From the NCBI RefSeq assembly GCF_900104515.1, contig NZ_FNJL01000038.1, positions 1 through 41,224 of the forward strand: a DNA stretch of 41,224 bases, read 5' to 3'. The notes under the pieces are model-generated. The model saw nothing but the letters and a program-made list of their open reading frames with translations, searched no databases and was not told the DNA's origin. Made by a program: the position numbers and the translations under genes. This document shows, in pieces, positions 1-8,430 of this stretch. The DNA comes from Paracidovorax cattleyae. GTDB lineage: Bacteria; Pseudomonadota; Gammaproteobacteria; Burkholderiales; Burkholderiaceae_C. How positions within the stretch are numbered: the first letter of the stretch is position 1; each line of letters opens with the position of its first letter.

Positions 1-341
1 TGCGGGGTCAGCGCTTTACCCCGAAGCCCACCTTCAACGCTTCGATGTGCAGGTGGGCCTCAGCCAGCAGCTTCTTGAGCTTGGCGTTCTCGCCCTCGAT
101 CTCGCGTAGTCGTGTGGCCTCACTGGCTTGCATGCCGCCGAACTTGGCGCGCCACTTGTAGAAGGTCGCGTCGCTGAAGCCGCCCAGGCGGCACAGTTCC
201 TTGACCGGCATGCCGCCTTCAGCCTGCTTGAGGAACCCGATGATCTGCTCGTCGGTGAATCTGCTCTTCTTCATGTCCGTTCTTCCTCTGAAAACGGACT
301 CTACTAACCTTCTATTGGTACGCCCTATGGGGAGCAGGTCA
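1..341 (-). mobile_element. Partial IS3-family (IS407-like) insertion sequence, orfA end
   Basis: The outer boundary is placed at 341. Read on the minus strand from there, the sequence begins TGACCTGCTCCCC, which resembles the terminal inverted repeat of IS407-group elements. The orfA start codon lies about 67 bp inside it. orfB and the other terminus would lie before position 1, so the element is cut by the window edge. No target duplication can be checked because only one end is visible. The boundary comes from resemblance to the known IR type, not from a paired repeat. Confidence 0.75.
8..274 (-). CDS. IS3-family transposase OrfA
   Basis: This 88-residue protein is the DNA-binding half of an IS3-family transposase, which is normally joined to the DDE-bearing OrfB by programmed frameshifting. 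It opens MKKSRFTDEQIIGFLKQAE, followed by an HTH region (VKELCRLGGFSDATFYKWRAKFGG) split across residues 23-46. A leucine-zipper-like stretch rich in E, N and K (LREIEGENAKLKKLLAEA) comes after it, and the C-terminus is GFGVKR, typical of IS407-type OrfA. I chose the ATG at 274 because the family begins at MKKSRF. The open frame continues upstream to 421 but crosses the IS end. OrfB lies outside the window. Confidence 0.9.
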   Translation of the reverse strand: MKKSRFTDEQIIGFLKQAEGGMPVKELCRLGGFSDATFYKWRAKFGGMQASEATRLREIEGENAKLKKLLAEAHLHIEALKVGFGVKR

Positions 342-399
342 ATCGGCCGCTCCGTGGGGATGAGGCCCACCTCTCCTGGCGGCCTCTCCCGCGCCGCTT

Positions 400-1098
400 T
401 CAACCCCATGCGACCCAGCAAGCCAAATACTCGCCAATCACGATGTGGGCGTAGTTCCCGTGGCCTTGGCCAACCAAATAGCGATAGCGCCCCTCCTGCA
501 CATCCAGCCAGCCGTCGGGCATCTGACCTCTTAAAGGCAACGCCCTGAGGAAAGCGCGGGACCCCAGCTCTGGCCAGACCGCCATGGGCCCCGGCTCAGG
601 GCACTCGAAGAATTCGCGGCTCTCGGCCGTCAAGACCGAAAGCGGTGCGATCTCAAAGACATCGGGATCGTCCCGCTCCTGAACGCTGAGCTCGAAATGC
701 AGATGGCCGCGCGCGAGCTTCAGGACCACATTGCGCACGCGATCCATGTCCGGGTGCCAAGTCTTGCCCCCATTTTCGTCGACGGTAACGGTGGACTGAA
801 TTTCCGCGGCCAACCTCGGCGTCTTTGAGAGGATCCTTTTGATGTTCTCGCGACGCAGCTCCTTCGGCTCGGTCGACCCGCACATGACGCACTCCAAAAA
901 GCACGCTAGGTATTGCTCGTCCAGCGAAAAGGACTTGTTGCATGCTAAGCAGGCCTCAACCACTGGCAGATTGGGCGGATAGGGCTCGTCCAGCAGAACC
1001 TTCGAGGGGCAATGATCCCTCGTATCAGGCATCGTCCCGCAGTAAACGCAAATCCCCGTCAACCGCTCGTCGACGAAAAGCTTTCCTGGGTCTTCCAT
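400..1098 (-). CDS. HNH endonuclease-like protein with zinc-ribbon cysteines
   Basis: Predicted protein of 232 residues. The N-terminal part carries CVYCG, then DHCPSK, then an Asn, then ACLACN: the Cys-x2-Cys / D-H / N / Cys-x2-Cys layout of HNH nucleases with structural zinc. Further cysteines follow in LACFLECVMCG. The C-terminal half is unfamiliar to me. Two adjacent ATGs exist (1101 and 1098). An AAGGAGG ribosome site at 1104-1110 is better spaced for 1098. The stop is 59 bp from the IS terminus, so the IS inserted just beyond the gene without breaking it. No modification methylase or other defence gene adjoins it, so its role (restriction-like defence, repair or a mobile-element gene) is open. 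Confidence 0.7.
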   Translation of the reverse strand: MEDPGKLFVDERLTGICVYCGTMPDTRDHCPSKVLLDEPYPPNLPVVEACLACNKSFSLDEQYLACFLECVMCGSTEPKELRRENIKRILSKTPRLAAEIQSTVTVDENGGKTWHPDMDRVRNVVLKLARGHLHFELSVQERDDPDVFEIAPLSVLTAESREFFECPEPGPMAVWPELGSRAFLRALPLRGQMPDGWLDVQEGRYRYLVGQGHGNYAHIVIGEYLACWVAWG

Positions 1099-1713
1099 CA
1101 TTCCCTCCTTGTGCGCGTCCCGGCCAATCACCGCGGCCTCATTCCCTGCCTCAGGCTTGCGGCGAATTCCCCCGCTCGTACCCGGCGCGCCCACCGCTTT
1201 ATTCGGTGTGAATCCGGGCATCTACGCCCTGCTGTCCGGTAGATTTGTAACCGCAACAAGACAAACTGGCCGCATCGGCCCCTTGGGAAAACGAGTGCTT
1301 GGCAAAGACCAGCGCCTCACCAAGGAGGATGACGACGCGGTCGCCAATCATTTCGCGCTGTGCCTCGCCGATCGGCACTTCTTGGTACGTCATGCGCAAT
1401 CGACGCCGTCCAACATTCAAGGAATCTCGCGTCCCGGCTCAATCCATGTGTATGTGCCGCGACAGTTTCAGTTGCTTAGCCTCGAAACGAAGATGTCGCG
1501 ACATGGCTGACATGGCTTGCTGTGATCGGCGGCGTAAGCTGATGCCGGCCAAGTAAAGCTGCAGTGTGCTCGCATCGCCGATGCACTGGTGAATGCGAGC
1601 GAGCAGCGCCTCGAAATGCGTCTACCCCTGGCAGTTGAGCGTGGCGGTCTTGCGATGCTGCTGATTGGCAGCATCACACGGAACTCCTGTCGTTCCGCCG
1701 TCGGAGCCAAGCG
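1099..1713. other. Gene-poor accessory interval
   Basis: About 615 bp between the HNH gene and the antitoxin gene. Short open frames exist on both strands, for example 1199-1420 on the minus strand. None has a convincing ribosome site or a family resemblance I can name. The stretch may hold decayed gene fragments. I see no tRNA, terminator or repeat I would defend. Confidence 0.5.
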
Positions 1714-2154
1714 TCAGGCAACCGCAGTTCCTTCGTGCTTGACCTTGAGCTTGGATTTGCTGGCAGAACGAGCTGCCGACTTGCGAGCCACACCGGACGC
1801 GCGCGCGCGATGTGGTGTCGATGACTTGGCCAGGGAGCTCAGGCTATCAAGCATGATCACGGTCCCCGCGCCCGTTCTGACAGCCACGGCCAGTTCTCCG
1901 CCCATGGCTTCCACGTACTTGCGCAGCGTCGAGAGCAGCAGGTCCGAACGCTTCTCCAGCTGAGCCACGGCGTTTTGTTTGACATTGAGCACTCGCGCCA
2001 CTTCGTCCTGGGTCTTGACCAATGCCGCGCGGACCTCGGCCAGCGAGTCCGCGTGGCGAACCATCTCTTCGGCCAGGACGCTCGCCTTGCTCTGGATGAG
2101 CTTCTGATCCTCAGCAGAAAATTCTTCGATGATGCTTTGCAGAGTGGTGCTCAT
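1714..2154 (-). CDS. HigA-like antitoxin, XRE-family DNA-binding protein
   Basis: A 146-residue protein, second gene of a toxin-antitoxin pair. Residues about 45-95 form a Cro/C1 helix-turn-helix: TQDEVARVLNVKQNAVAQLE, then LLSTLRKYVEAMGGEL, the usual ending of HigA/XRE antitoxins. Its job would be to bind and neutralise the upstream toxin and, with it, repress the operon. The start overlaps the toxin stop in an ATGA (2151-2154), so translation is coupled. The last 35 residues or so are unusual: rich in Lys, Arg, Ala and Ser (ARASGVARKSAARSASKSK), like a histone tail. Toxin-first order matches higBA. Confidence 0.8.
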   Translation of the reverse strand: MSTTLQSIIEEFSAEDQKLIQSKASVLAEEMVRHADSLAEVRAALVKTQDEVARVLNVKQNAVAQLEKRSDLLLSTLRKYVEAMGGELAVAVRTGAGTVIMLDSLSSLAKSSTPHRARASGVARKSAARSASKSKLKVKHEGTAVA

Positions 2155-2588
2155 GGTGATGCCTTCTTCGCCTTGGCGAGCTTCTTCAGGTGGGCGTCAA
2201 ACCGCTTGTCGGCAGTCTTGATCAGGGTCTTGTAAAACGCTGCCTCGTCCTGCCCCTGCTTATCGCCAGCCACCAGCACATAGGCCTTTCGCTGGGGATC
2301 GAAGGCGAAAGCCGCCCGCCAGATCTCCGAGCCGTTGTGGGCCTTGAAGCGCAACTCCTTCATGTTGTCGTGCTTCGAGCCATTGAGCGTGTCGACATGA
2401 GGCCGTCCTGTCTTCGGTCCTGCCAGCTCAATGGCCTTGGCAGCAGCAGCCAGTTCGCGGCGTACGTCCAAGTCAAACGCGCGGAACTCCAGCAGGAACT
2501 CATCGTGAAAGATGACTTCCCACTTCTCCGAGGGTGCCGGTACAGCAGGTTCGGACGCCGACGACGATTTCTTGGATCTTCCCGCCAT
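2151..2588 (-). CDS. HigB/RelE-superfamily (Gp49-like) toxin
   Basis: A 145-residue protein. After a Ser/Pro/Ala-rich basic N-terminal extension of about 22 residues, the core runs WEVIFHDEFLLEF, then HVDTLNGSKHDNMKELRF, then SEIWRAAFAFDPQRKAYVL and AGDKQGQDEAAFYKTLI. This is the pattern of phage-derived Gp49/HigB toxins (RelE-like mRNA interferases). In that family the toxin cleaves mRNA on the ribosome. It is co-transcribed with the XRE antitoxin, which it overlaps by 4 nt. The ATG at 2588 sits 1 bp from a 32-bp palindrome and no ribosome site precedes it, suggesting a leaderless or very short-leader message. It could instead belong to another RelE subfamily. Confidence 0.8.
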   Translation of the reverse strand: MAGRSKKSSSASEPAVPAPSEKWEVIFHDEFLLEFRAFDLDVRRELAAAAKAIELAGPKTGRPHVDTLNGSKHDNMKELRFKAHNGSEIWRAAFAFDPQRKAYVLVAGDKQGQDEAAFYKTLIKTADKRFDAHLKKLAKAKKASP

Positions 2589-2589
2589 A

Positions 2590-2621
2590 ATAATTTTAAC
2601 GTGATATCACTTTAAAATTAT
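2590..2621 (-). promoter_or_regulatory. 32-bp palindromic operator of the toxin-antitoxin operon
   Basis: The stretch is an inverted repeat centred on GATATC (2603-2608), with 16-bp arms and one mismatched pair (2600/2611). It is AT-rich in a GC-rich setting and ends 1 bp before the toxin start codon. HigA-type antitoxins autorepress by binding palindromes of this kind. The function is inferred from position and symmetry. Confidence 0.8.
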
Positions 2622-2955
2622 CCCACAAGCAGAGCATGGCTGTCAGAGATCGCGCTGTCAAGACAGGCCCTGCCCGCAGCCTGCTCGACTCAGGACAGAG
2701 GATCCCCACCTCGAAGCGACATATTGATGGCAGCAGTCAAAGGCGACATGCATTCCGCATGACGTATTGAGGCAGTGCCTGCGGGCAATGCCTGAGTGAG
2801 TCGATCTGCTTAGACGCAGCAAAGACCCGTCGAAGTCTGGCAGTCCGATGAGGCCACCAAAGCACAGGACAACCGTCAGCGATTCCCGCTTCGCCCCTGG
2901 CATGCCCCTGAAACGAAACAAGGACCCGAAGGTCCTTGTTTTTACTAGCATTTTT
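2622..2955. other. Non-coding interval between TA operon and tRNA-His
   Basis: I find no gene here. An open frame at 2658-2951 (minus) runs through a terminator hairpin and has no family resemblance. I found no copy of the tRNA-His 3' end that would mark an integration site. Confidence 0.5.
2916..2943 (-). terminator. Terminator downstream of tRNA-His
   Basis: An 11-bp perfect stem (2916-2926 with 2931-2941) closes a TTCG loop as read on the minus strand, where it lies just beyond the tRNA-His 3' end. The T-run is short on that strand but the stem is A/T-flanked, so it could also work on the plus strand. Confidence 0.7.
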
Positions 2956-3032
2956 TGGGGTGGCTGATGGGACTCGAACCCACGACGACAGGAATCACAA
3001 TCCTGGACTCTACCAACTGAGCTACAGCCACC
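2956..3032 (-). tRNA. tRNA-His (GTG)
   Basis: The cloverleaf reads on the minus strand. Acceptor GTGGCTG (3031-3025) pairs with CAGCCAC (2966-2960). The encoded G-1 (3032) faces C73 (2959), the hallmark of tRNA-His. The CCA is encoded (2958-2956). The anticodon GTG is complementary to 2996-2998. A GTTCGA T-loop and AGCTCAGTTGGTAGAG D-arm are present. The accessory block begins immediately past its 3' end. Confidence 0.95.
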
Positions 3033-3083
3033 GTAGCCTTGAATTATAGCCGGATAAAACCTCCTCCGGCCATGTTCACTGCA

Positions 3084-5012
3084 TCAATTTTCCGCGGCAG
3101 GGGTGCCGTCGCCCGTCGGGCGGGTCACCTTGAACTGGACCTTGAAGCGGTCCTTCAGCAGTTCGTAGTAGGCCATGGCCTCGGCCTGAGCCTCGGCTTC
3201 GCCGTACTGCTGTTGCTGCTGGCGCGCCACGACCGGGTCCGAGGGGTCGCGCGGCACGATGCGGTCCACCTTGATGACGGCGTAGCCCTGGGCGCCCAGC
3301 GCGGTGCCGGCGAAGGCGGGCAGCGTATCGGCATTCACCTGCAGGGCGGCATCCACCACGGGGCGGGGCTGGCCTTCGGGCTTGTCGCGCGAGACGGTCA
3401 CGGGGGCGCCCAGGCCGGTGGCGCTGGCCGGAGCGGCCTTCCATGCGGCCAGCCTGGCCTCGCCTTCCTTGCGCGCCAGCTCGGCGGAGCGCCCGGCCAC
3501 GAAGAGTTCGCGCACGCGGGCCTTCACCTGGTCGAAGGCCGGGGTGGAAGCCGGCGTGTAGGTGGCGATGCGGCCGGCCACCAGGGTGCTGGGCGCGGTC
3601 TCGATGGCTTCGGTGTTGCGCTTGTTCTGCACCGAGTCGGAGGCGAACAGCGCTTCCAGGAAGCGGCCGTTGGCCAGCGGGCCCTGGGCGCCGGGGCGCG
3701 GCGTGCGCGTCACGTCGCTGGCGGTCTGCACCTTGAGCTTGAGCTTGTCGGCCACGGGCTGCAGGCTGTCGGCCTGCTCGTACACCGTGTTGGAGAACAC
3801 TTCGGCCAGCTCGGCGTACTTGCGCTGCGCCTGCTGCTGTTTGGCTTCCGTCTCGAGCTTGGCGCGCGATTCCTCGAAGGTCGGCTGCTTCGGCGTCTTG
3901 ACGTCGTTGAGCTGGATGATGTGGTAGCCGTATTCGCTCTCCACCAGGTCGCTGATGTCGCCCTTCTTCATCGAGAAAGCGGCGTCCTCGAACGGCTTGA
4001 CCATGTCGCCGCGCTTGAAGAAGCCGAGGTCGCCGCCGGAGGGCGCGGAGCCGGTGTCCTGCGAATTCTTGCGGGCCACCTCGGCGAAGGTGCCGGGCGC
4101 CTTGCGCACCTGCTCCAGCAGCGCCTGCGCGCGGGCCCTGGCCTTCTCGCGGTCGGCGGCGGGGGCGTCCTTGGGCGCGTTGATCAGGATGTGGCTGGCG
4201 CGGCGCTCCTCCTTGCCGGAGAGGCGCTCCAGGTTTTCCTTGTAGTAGCTGCGCAGGTCGTCCTCGCTCAGCGTGATGCTGGCGCGCACGGCATCCAGAT
4301 CGAGCACCACGTACTGCACGTCGGCGTGCTCGGGCTGGCTGAATTGCGCCTCGTGGGCCTTGTAGTGGGCCTGGAGTTCGTCGTCGGTCGGCGTGACCTT
4401 GGCGGCGAAGTCCTTGGCGTCGAAGCGGGCCATCCGGATTTCGCGGCGCTGGTAGAGCGCGTCCAGCGCGAGGCGCGCCGGCTCCTGGGCCGCGAAGGCG
4501 GAGCCCATCACGCCGCCCATTACCTGGCTGAGCGACAGCTCGCGGCGCACATTGTTTTCGAAGCCCTCGGGCGTGAGGCCCTGGGAGCCCACCAGCGCGC
4601 GGTAGGCCTCGGCGTCCAGAGAGCCATCGGGGCGCTTGAGCGCGGCGATCGCGGGAATGCCCTGCAGCGTGCGGGCCAGTTGGGCGTCGCTCGTGACCAG
4701 GTGCATCTTGACGGCGGCGGCCTGCATCACGCGGTCGCGCACCAGGCGCTCCAGGGTGGCGTAGCGCGCACGGGGCGAATCGAGCAGCCTGGCATCGACC
4801 GAGGGCGACTGCGCGCGGATGCGGTCGGTTTCCATCCGGTGCGCGTTGTCCCAGTCGTCCTGGGTGATGTCATGGCCATCCACGCGCGCCACCACGGTGC
4901 TCTTGCTGGTGAAGTAGTTCCGGTCGATGCCCACGAGCACAAACGACGGAATGATCAGCAAGAACAGCACGATCATGACGACCTTGGAGTGCTTGCGGAT
5001 GGATTCGAACAT
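3084..5012 (-). CDS. ppiD: Periplasmic folding factor PpiD (peptidyl-prolyl isomerase)
   Basis: A 642-residue inner-membrane-anchored chaperone that helps newly secreted proteins fold in the periplasm. The N-terminus FESIRKHSK is followed by one membrane segment at about 11-29 (VVMIVLFLLIIPSFVLVGI). A SurA_N-like chaperone region covers about 35-260. A parvulin domain lies at about 268-375 (RRASHILI, SGGDLGFFKRGDMVKPFEDAAF, GYHIIQL, in order). A C-terminal chaperone-like region completes it. Length and architecture match PpiD. The start at 5012 gives the canonical short cytoplasmic tail. It lies downstream of hup and tRNA-Val, behind a terminator, so it probably has its own promoter. Confidence 0.93.
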   Translation of the reverse strand: MFESIRKHSKVVMIVLFLLIIPSFVLVGIDRNYFTSKSTVVARVDGHDITQDDWDNAHRMETDRIRAQSPSVDARLLDSPRARYATLERLVRDRVMQAAAVKMHLVTSDAQLARTLQGIPAIAALKRPDGSLDAEAYRALVGSQGLTPEGFENNVRRELSLSQVMGGVMGSAFAAQEPARLALDALYQRREIRMARFDAKDFAAKVTPTDDELQAHYKAHEAQFSQPEHADVQYVVLDLDAVRASITLSEDDLRSYYKENLERLSGKEERRASHILINAPKDAPAADREKARARAQALLEQVRKAPGTFAEVARKNSQDTGSAPSGGDLGFFKRGDMVKPFEDAAFSMKKGDISDLVESEYGYHIIQLNDVKTPKQPTFEESRAKLETEAKQQQAQRKYAELAEVFSNTVYEQADSLQPVADKLKLKVQTASDVTRTPRPGAQGPLANGRFLEALFASDSVQNKRNTEAIETAPSTLVAGRIATYTPASTPAFDQVKARVRELFVAGRSAELARKEGEARLAAWKAAPASATGLGAPVTVSRDKPEGQPRPVVDAALQVNADTLPAFAGTALGAQGYAVIKVDRIVPRDPSDPVVARQQQQQYGEAEAQAEAMAYYELLKDRFKVQFKVTRPTGDGTPAAEN

Positions 5013-5034
5013 GGTTTCGATCTTTCAATGGCGA

Positions 5035-5066
5035 CAAAAGAAAAGGCGAACTCTCGTTCGCCTTTT
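5035..5066 (-). terminator. Rho-independent terminator after tRNA-Val
   Basis: An 11-bp perfect stem (5041-5051 with 5056-5066) with loop GAGA on the minus strand is followed by CTTTTG. It ends the hup/tRNA-Val side before ppiD. Confidence 0.85.
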
Positions 5067-5072
5067 GATCGG

Positions 5073-5148
5073 TGGTGGGTGCTGACGGGGTCGAACCGCC
5101 GACCTACGCCTTGTAAGGGCGCCGCTCTACCAACTGAGCTAAGCACCC
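5073..5148 (-). tRNA. tRNA-Val (TAC)
   Basis: Read on the minus strand, acceptor GGGTGCT (5148-5142) pairs with AGCACCC (5083-5077). Discriminator A (5076) and an encoded CCA (5075-5073) follow. The anticodon loop is CTTACAA, giving TAC, which reads GTA valine codons. It lies 18 bp from the hup stop and may be co-transcribed with hup. Confidence 0.93.
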
Positions 5149-5166
5149 CACCTTGAACCTTGAGCC

Positions 5167-5439
5167 TCAGTTGAGGGCATCCTTCAATGCCTTGCCGGGG
5201 CGGAACTTCGGAACTTTAGCAGCCTTGATTTTAATCGTATCGCCCGTACGGGGATTGCGGCCCGTGCGCGCAGCGCGCTTGCCCACCGCGAAGGTACCGA
5301 AACCGACCAGAGACACCGTGCCGCCCTTCTTCAGGGTCTTCTTGACCGACTCGATCATGGATTCCAGGGCGCGCGCAGCGGCGGCCTTGGAGATGTCGGC
5401 GTTGTTAGCAATTTGCTCAATCAGTTCGGACTTGTTCAC
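5167..5439 (-). CDS. hupB: DNA-binding protein HU
   Basis: A 90-residue histone-like nucleoid protein that bends and compacts DNA as a dimer. It starts (GTG)[10 protein letters not shown]. It has the HU signature [21 protein letters not shown] in the beta-arm region (about residues 45-66) and ends [14 protein letters not shown]. The true start is the GTG at 5439, preceded by AGAGG. The frame stays open upstream to 5703, but that extension crosses a strong promoter and is not HU. The promoter at 5578-5606 implies a leader of about 130 nt. Confidence 0.95.
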   Translation of the reverse strand: MNKSELIEQIANNADISKAAAARALESMIESVKKTLKKGGTVSLVGFGTFAVGKRAARTGRNPRTGDTIKIKAAKVPKFRPGKALKDALN

Positions 5440-5577
5440 AAGAAGCCTCTCGGGAAAGGGTGTGGAGGGAATGTCTGGCGCGAATCTGGCCTTCACACGC
5501 GCCGGAACAGCCGCTGCAGTGCGGGGTTCGTACGGGGCGAGGGAGGGGCTGGCATGGGGCAGATGCCGCTGTGCCAG

Positions 5578-5606
5578 ATTAAAGCCATCGACTTTCCGAG
5601 TGTCAA
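5578..5606 (-). promoter_or_regulatory. Sigma70 promoter of hup
   Basis: On the minus strand: TTGACA (5606-5601), a 17-bp spacer, TTTAAT (5583-5578). The -35 box is exact and the -10 box is close to consensus. Transcription would start near 5571. The rest of 5440-5747 holds no gene I can support. Confidence 0.8.
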
Positions 5607-5747
5607 TACAACGGGCCGTTTTGCGACGGCGCAAGCGGTGGATTTTAGCGGCAATTCCAGGGCTGCCAGGCGATGCACTGAGTTTGTGACACGGGCGCCG
5701 CACTCGCTATCGCAAGCCCCCATTGACATGAGGCAGGGCCGCCCGGG

Positions 5748-6314
5748 TCAGCGCTCGACGCGCGCGCGGATCTCCGGCAAAGCCTTCTGCAGGTAATAGA
5801 CCATGGACCACACGGTGAGCACCGCGGCGAGCCAGATCAGCCACGTGCCCCAGACGCCCGTGTCGATGCCGGCGATGCGCGCGTCGTAGAGCAGGAACGG
5901 GATGGCGACCATCTGCACCGTGGTCTTCACCTTGCCCAGCATGTGCACCGCCACGCTGCGGGAGGCGCCGATCTGCGCCATCCACTCGCGCAGGGCGGAG
6001 ATCGCGATCTCCCGACCGATGATGATGAGCGCCACGAACACGTCGGCGCGCTGCAGGTGCACCAGCACGAGCAGCGATGCACAGACCAGGAACTTGTCCG
6101 CCACCGGGTCGAGGAAGGCACCGAAGGACGAGGTCTGGTTGAGCTTGCGCGCCAGGTAGCCGTCGAGCCAGTCGGTAGCGGCGAAGACCACGAACATCAC
6201 CGTGGCGATGAGGTTGCGCGTGGCCGGCTCCAGCGGCGCGTAGAACACGCCCACGATCAAGGGTATCGCGACGATGCGCGTCCAGGTCATGATGGTGGGG
6301 ATGGTCAGGAACAT
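5748..6314 (-). CDS. pgsA: CDP-diacylglycerol--glycerol-3-phosphate 3-phosphatidyltransferase
   Basis: A 188-residue inner-membrane enzyme that makes phosphatidylglycerophosphate, the first committed step to phosphatidylglycerol and cardiolipin. The CDP-alcohol phosphotransferase motif D-G-x2-A-R-x8-G-x3-D-x3-D is visible as DWLDGYLARKLNQTSSFGA followed by FLDPVADK (about residues 47-74). Several hydrophobic segments flank it. The start MFLTIPTIMTWTRI matches the family. It lies 37 bp downstream of uvrC on the same strand, the uvrC-pgsA order seen widely in proteobacteria. Confidence 0.95.
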   Translation of the reverse strand: MFLTIPTIMTWTRIVAIPLIVGVFYAPLEPATRNLIATVMFVVFAATDWLDGYLARKLNQTSSFGAFLDPVADKFLVCASLLVLVHLQRADVFVALIIIGREIAISALREWMAQIGASRSVAVHMLGKVKTTVQMVAIPFLLYDARIAGIDTGVWGTWLIWLAAVLTVWSMVYYLQKALPEIRARVER

Positions 6315-6351
6315 GGGTCGATTGTGTCATGCCACCATGACCGCCGCCTGC

Positions 6352-8352
6352 TCAGCGCAGCGCCCGGTAGATCTCCTGCGCGAGCTCCAGCGAGATGCCG
6401 TCCACCGTGGCCAGATCCTCCACGCTGGCCGCCGCCACGCCCCTCACCCCGCCGAAGCGCTGCAGCAGGCGCGCGCGCTTCTTGGGGCCCACGCCGGCGA
6501 TCTCCTCCAGTTGCCCGCCGCCCACGCGCACCTTGGCGCGCGCGGCGCGCATGCCGGTGATGGCGAAGCGGTGGGCCTCGTCGCGGATCTGCGCGACGAG
6601 CATCAGCGCGGCGGAATCGCGGCCGAGGTAGATCTTCTCACGGCCGTCGGCGAAGACGAGTTCCTCCAGCCCGACCTTGCGGCCCTCGCCTTTTTCCACG
6701 CCGACGATGCGGGTGAGGTCCAGGCCCAGTTCGGTGAACACCTCGCGCGCCATGCTGACCTGCCCCTTGCCGCCGTCGATCAGCACCAGGTCCGGCAGGC
6801 GCGCCTGCCCCGGCGCGGGATCGGCACCGCCGGCCTCGCGCTGCGCCTCCACGACCTTGCTGTAGCGGCGCGTGAGCACCTGCCGCATGGCGGCGTAGTC
6901 GTCGCCGCCGGTGATGCCCTCGATCCTGTAGCGCCGGTACTCGCTGCTCTGCATGCGGTGGTGGTGGAACACCACGCACGAGGCCTGCGTGGCCTCGCCC
7001 GCGGTGTGCGAGATGTCGAAGCACTCGATGGTGAGCGTCTCCAGATCCTCCATGGGCAGATCCAGCGCCTCGGCCAGCGCGCGCGTGCGTGCCTGCTGGG
7101 AGCCCTCTTCCGAGAGCAGCCGCGCGAGCTGGATGTCGGCATTCTTCTGCGCCATCTCCAGCCAGGCGCGGCGCTGCTCGCGCGGCTGGTGCACCGCGCC
7201 CACGCGGACGCCCGCCTGCTGCGAGAGCGCCTCCAGCAGCGCGCGGTCCACCGGCTCGCTGGTGACGAGCACGGGGGGCACGGGCACGCCGATGTAGTGC
7301 TGGGCGATGAAGGCCTCCAGCACCTGCACCTCCAGCGATCGCTGCGGGGCACGGGGTGCGGCGGGGGACGCCTCCGCTGCGCCTTCCGCTTCGGCCGCGC
7401 CATCGGGACCATCGCCATCTTCCAGCTGATACACCGCGGCCGCGTCTTCCACGTGGACGGGAAAGTACGGCCGGTCGCCCAGGTGGCGGCCGCCGCGCAC
7501 CATGGCGAGGTTGACGCAGGCGCGACCGCCCAGCACCTTCACGGCCAGGATGTCCACGTCCTTGTCCGAGACCGTCTCGATGGCCTGCTGGTGCAGCACG
7601 CGCGAAAGCGCCGTGATCTGGTTGCGGATGTCCGCTGCCTGCTCGAACTCCAGCTGCGCGGAATGCTCCATCATGCGCGCCTCCAGGGCCTCCAGCAGTT
7701 CCCTGGTCTCGCCGCGCAGCATGGCGTCGGCATTGCACACGTCCAGCGCATACGCTTCGGGAGAGATCAGGTCCACGCAGGGGCCCGAGCAGCGCTTGAT
7801 CTGGTAGAGCAGGCAGGGGCGCGTGCGGTTGGCGAAGACGGTGTCCTCGCAGGTGCGCAGCCGGAAGACCTTCTGCAGCAGCAGGATGGTTTCCTTCACC
7901 GCCCAGGCGCCGGGATAGGGACCGAAGTACCGGTGCCGCTTGTCCACGGACCCGCGGTAGTAGGCCACGCGCGGAAAGCGCTGGCCGGGCTGCTCGCCGG
8001 TGCCGTCGCGCGCGGCCACGCCCGTGATCTTCAGGTAGGGATAGCTCTTGTCGTCGCGGAACAGGATGTTGTAGCGCGGATTCAGCGACTTGATGAGGTT
8101 GTTTTCCAGCAGCAGCGCCTCGGCCTCGGAGCGCACCACGGTGGTCTCCAGCCGCGCGATCTTGCCAACCATGTGGCCGATGCGCGTGCCGCCATGGGTC
8201 TTGGTGAAGTAGCTGGAGACGCGCTTCTTGAGGTTGCGGGCCTTGCCCACGTAGAGCAGCCCGCCCTGGGCGTCGAAATAGCGGTACACGCCCGGCAGGG
8301 GCGGCAGCGAGGCCACCTGCGCGAGCAGTTCATCGGAGTGCACATCGGACAT
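6352..8352 (-). CDS. uvrC: UvrABC excinuclease subunit C
   Basis: A 666-residue nuclease making both incisions in nucleotide excision repair. An N-terminal GIY-YIG domain ([20 protein letters not shown], then LKKRVSSYF) spans about residues 15-95. A UVR motif ([13 protein letters not shown]) binds UvrB. An RNase H-like nuclease domain begins around [12 protein letters not shown]. Paired helix-hairpin-helix motifs end the protein ([18 protein letters not shown]). I chose the ATG at 8352 (MSDVHSDEL); an upstream in-frame ATG at 8373 adds only seven unconserved residues. A low-complexity Ala/Glu/Pro insertion ([20 protein letters not shown]) interrupts the middle. Confidence 0.95.
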   Translation of the reverse strand: MSDVHSDELLAQVASLPPLPGVYRYFDAQGGLLYVGKARNLKKRVSSYFTKTHGGTRIGHMVGKIARLETTVVRSEAEALLLENNLIKSLNPRYNILFRDDKSYPYLKITGVAARDGTGEQPGQRFPRVAYYRGSVDKRHRYFGPYPGAWAVKETILLLQKVFRLRTCEDTVFANRTRPCLLYQIKRCSGPCVDLISPEAYALDVCNADAMLRGETRELLEALEARMMEHSAQLEFEQAADIRNQITALSRVLHQQAIETVSDKDVDILAVKVLGGRACVNLAMVRGGRHLGDRPYFPVHVEDAAAVYQLEDGDGPDGAAEAEGAAEASPAAPRAPQRSLEVQVLEAFIAQHYIGVPVPPVLVTSEPVDRALLEALSQQAGVRVGAVHQPREQRRAWLEMAQKNADIQLARLLSEEGSQQARTRALAEALDLPMEDLETLTIECFDISHTAGEATQASCVVFHHHRMQSSEYRRYRIEGITGGDDYAAMRQVLTRRYSKVVEAQREAGGADPAPGQARLPDLVLIDGGKGQVSMAREVFTELGLDLTRIVGVEKGEGRKVGLEELVFADGREKIYLGRDSAALMLVAQIRDEAHRFAITGMRAARAKVRVGGGQLEEIAGVGPKKRARLLQRFGGVRGVAAASVEDLATVDGISLELAQEIYRALR

Positions 8353-8430
8353 GGTGCGTATTGTGGCCGGCACGCACGGCCGCGCCGGGCAGGGCCGTCC
8401 GATGGCCCGTGCCGGCGGGGGCTTTGTCCG

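Noticed and set aside
1199..1420. A 73-codon minus-strand open frame
   Set aside because: Part of the middle looked protein-like, but there is no ribosome site or family match, so I left it as unassigned sequence.
2658..2951. A 97-codon minus-strand open frame next to tRNA-His
   Set aside because: Contains the tRNA terminator hairpin, has no ribosome site, and the product resembles nothing I know.
3039..5156. A 705-codon plus-strand open frame opposite ppiD
   Set aside because: Antisense to a well-supported gene. The high GC at third positions removes stops, and the translation is an Ala/Gly/His/Leu/Arg/Val-rich sequence without motifs; it also spans a tRNA.
5440..5703. N-terminal extension of HU
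   Set aside because: The frame is open, but it contains an exact TTGACA promoter and HU is normally 90 residues; the GTG at 5439 is the start.
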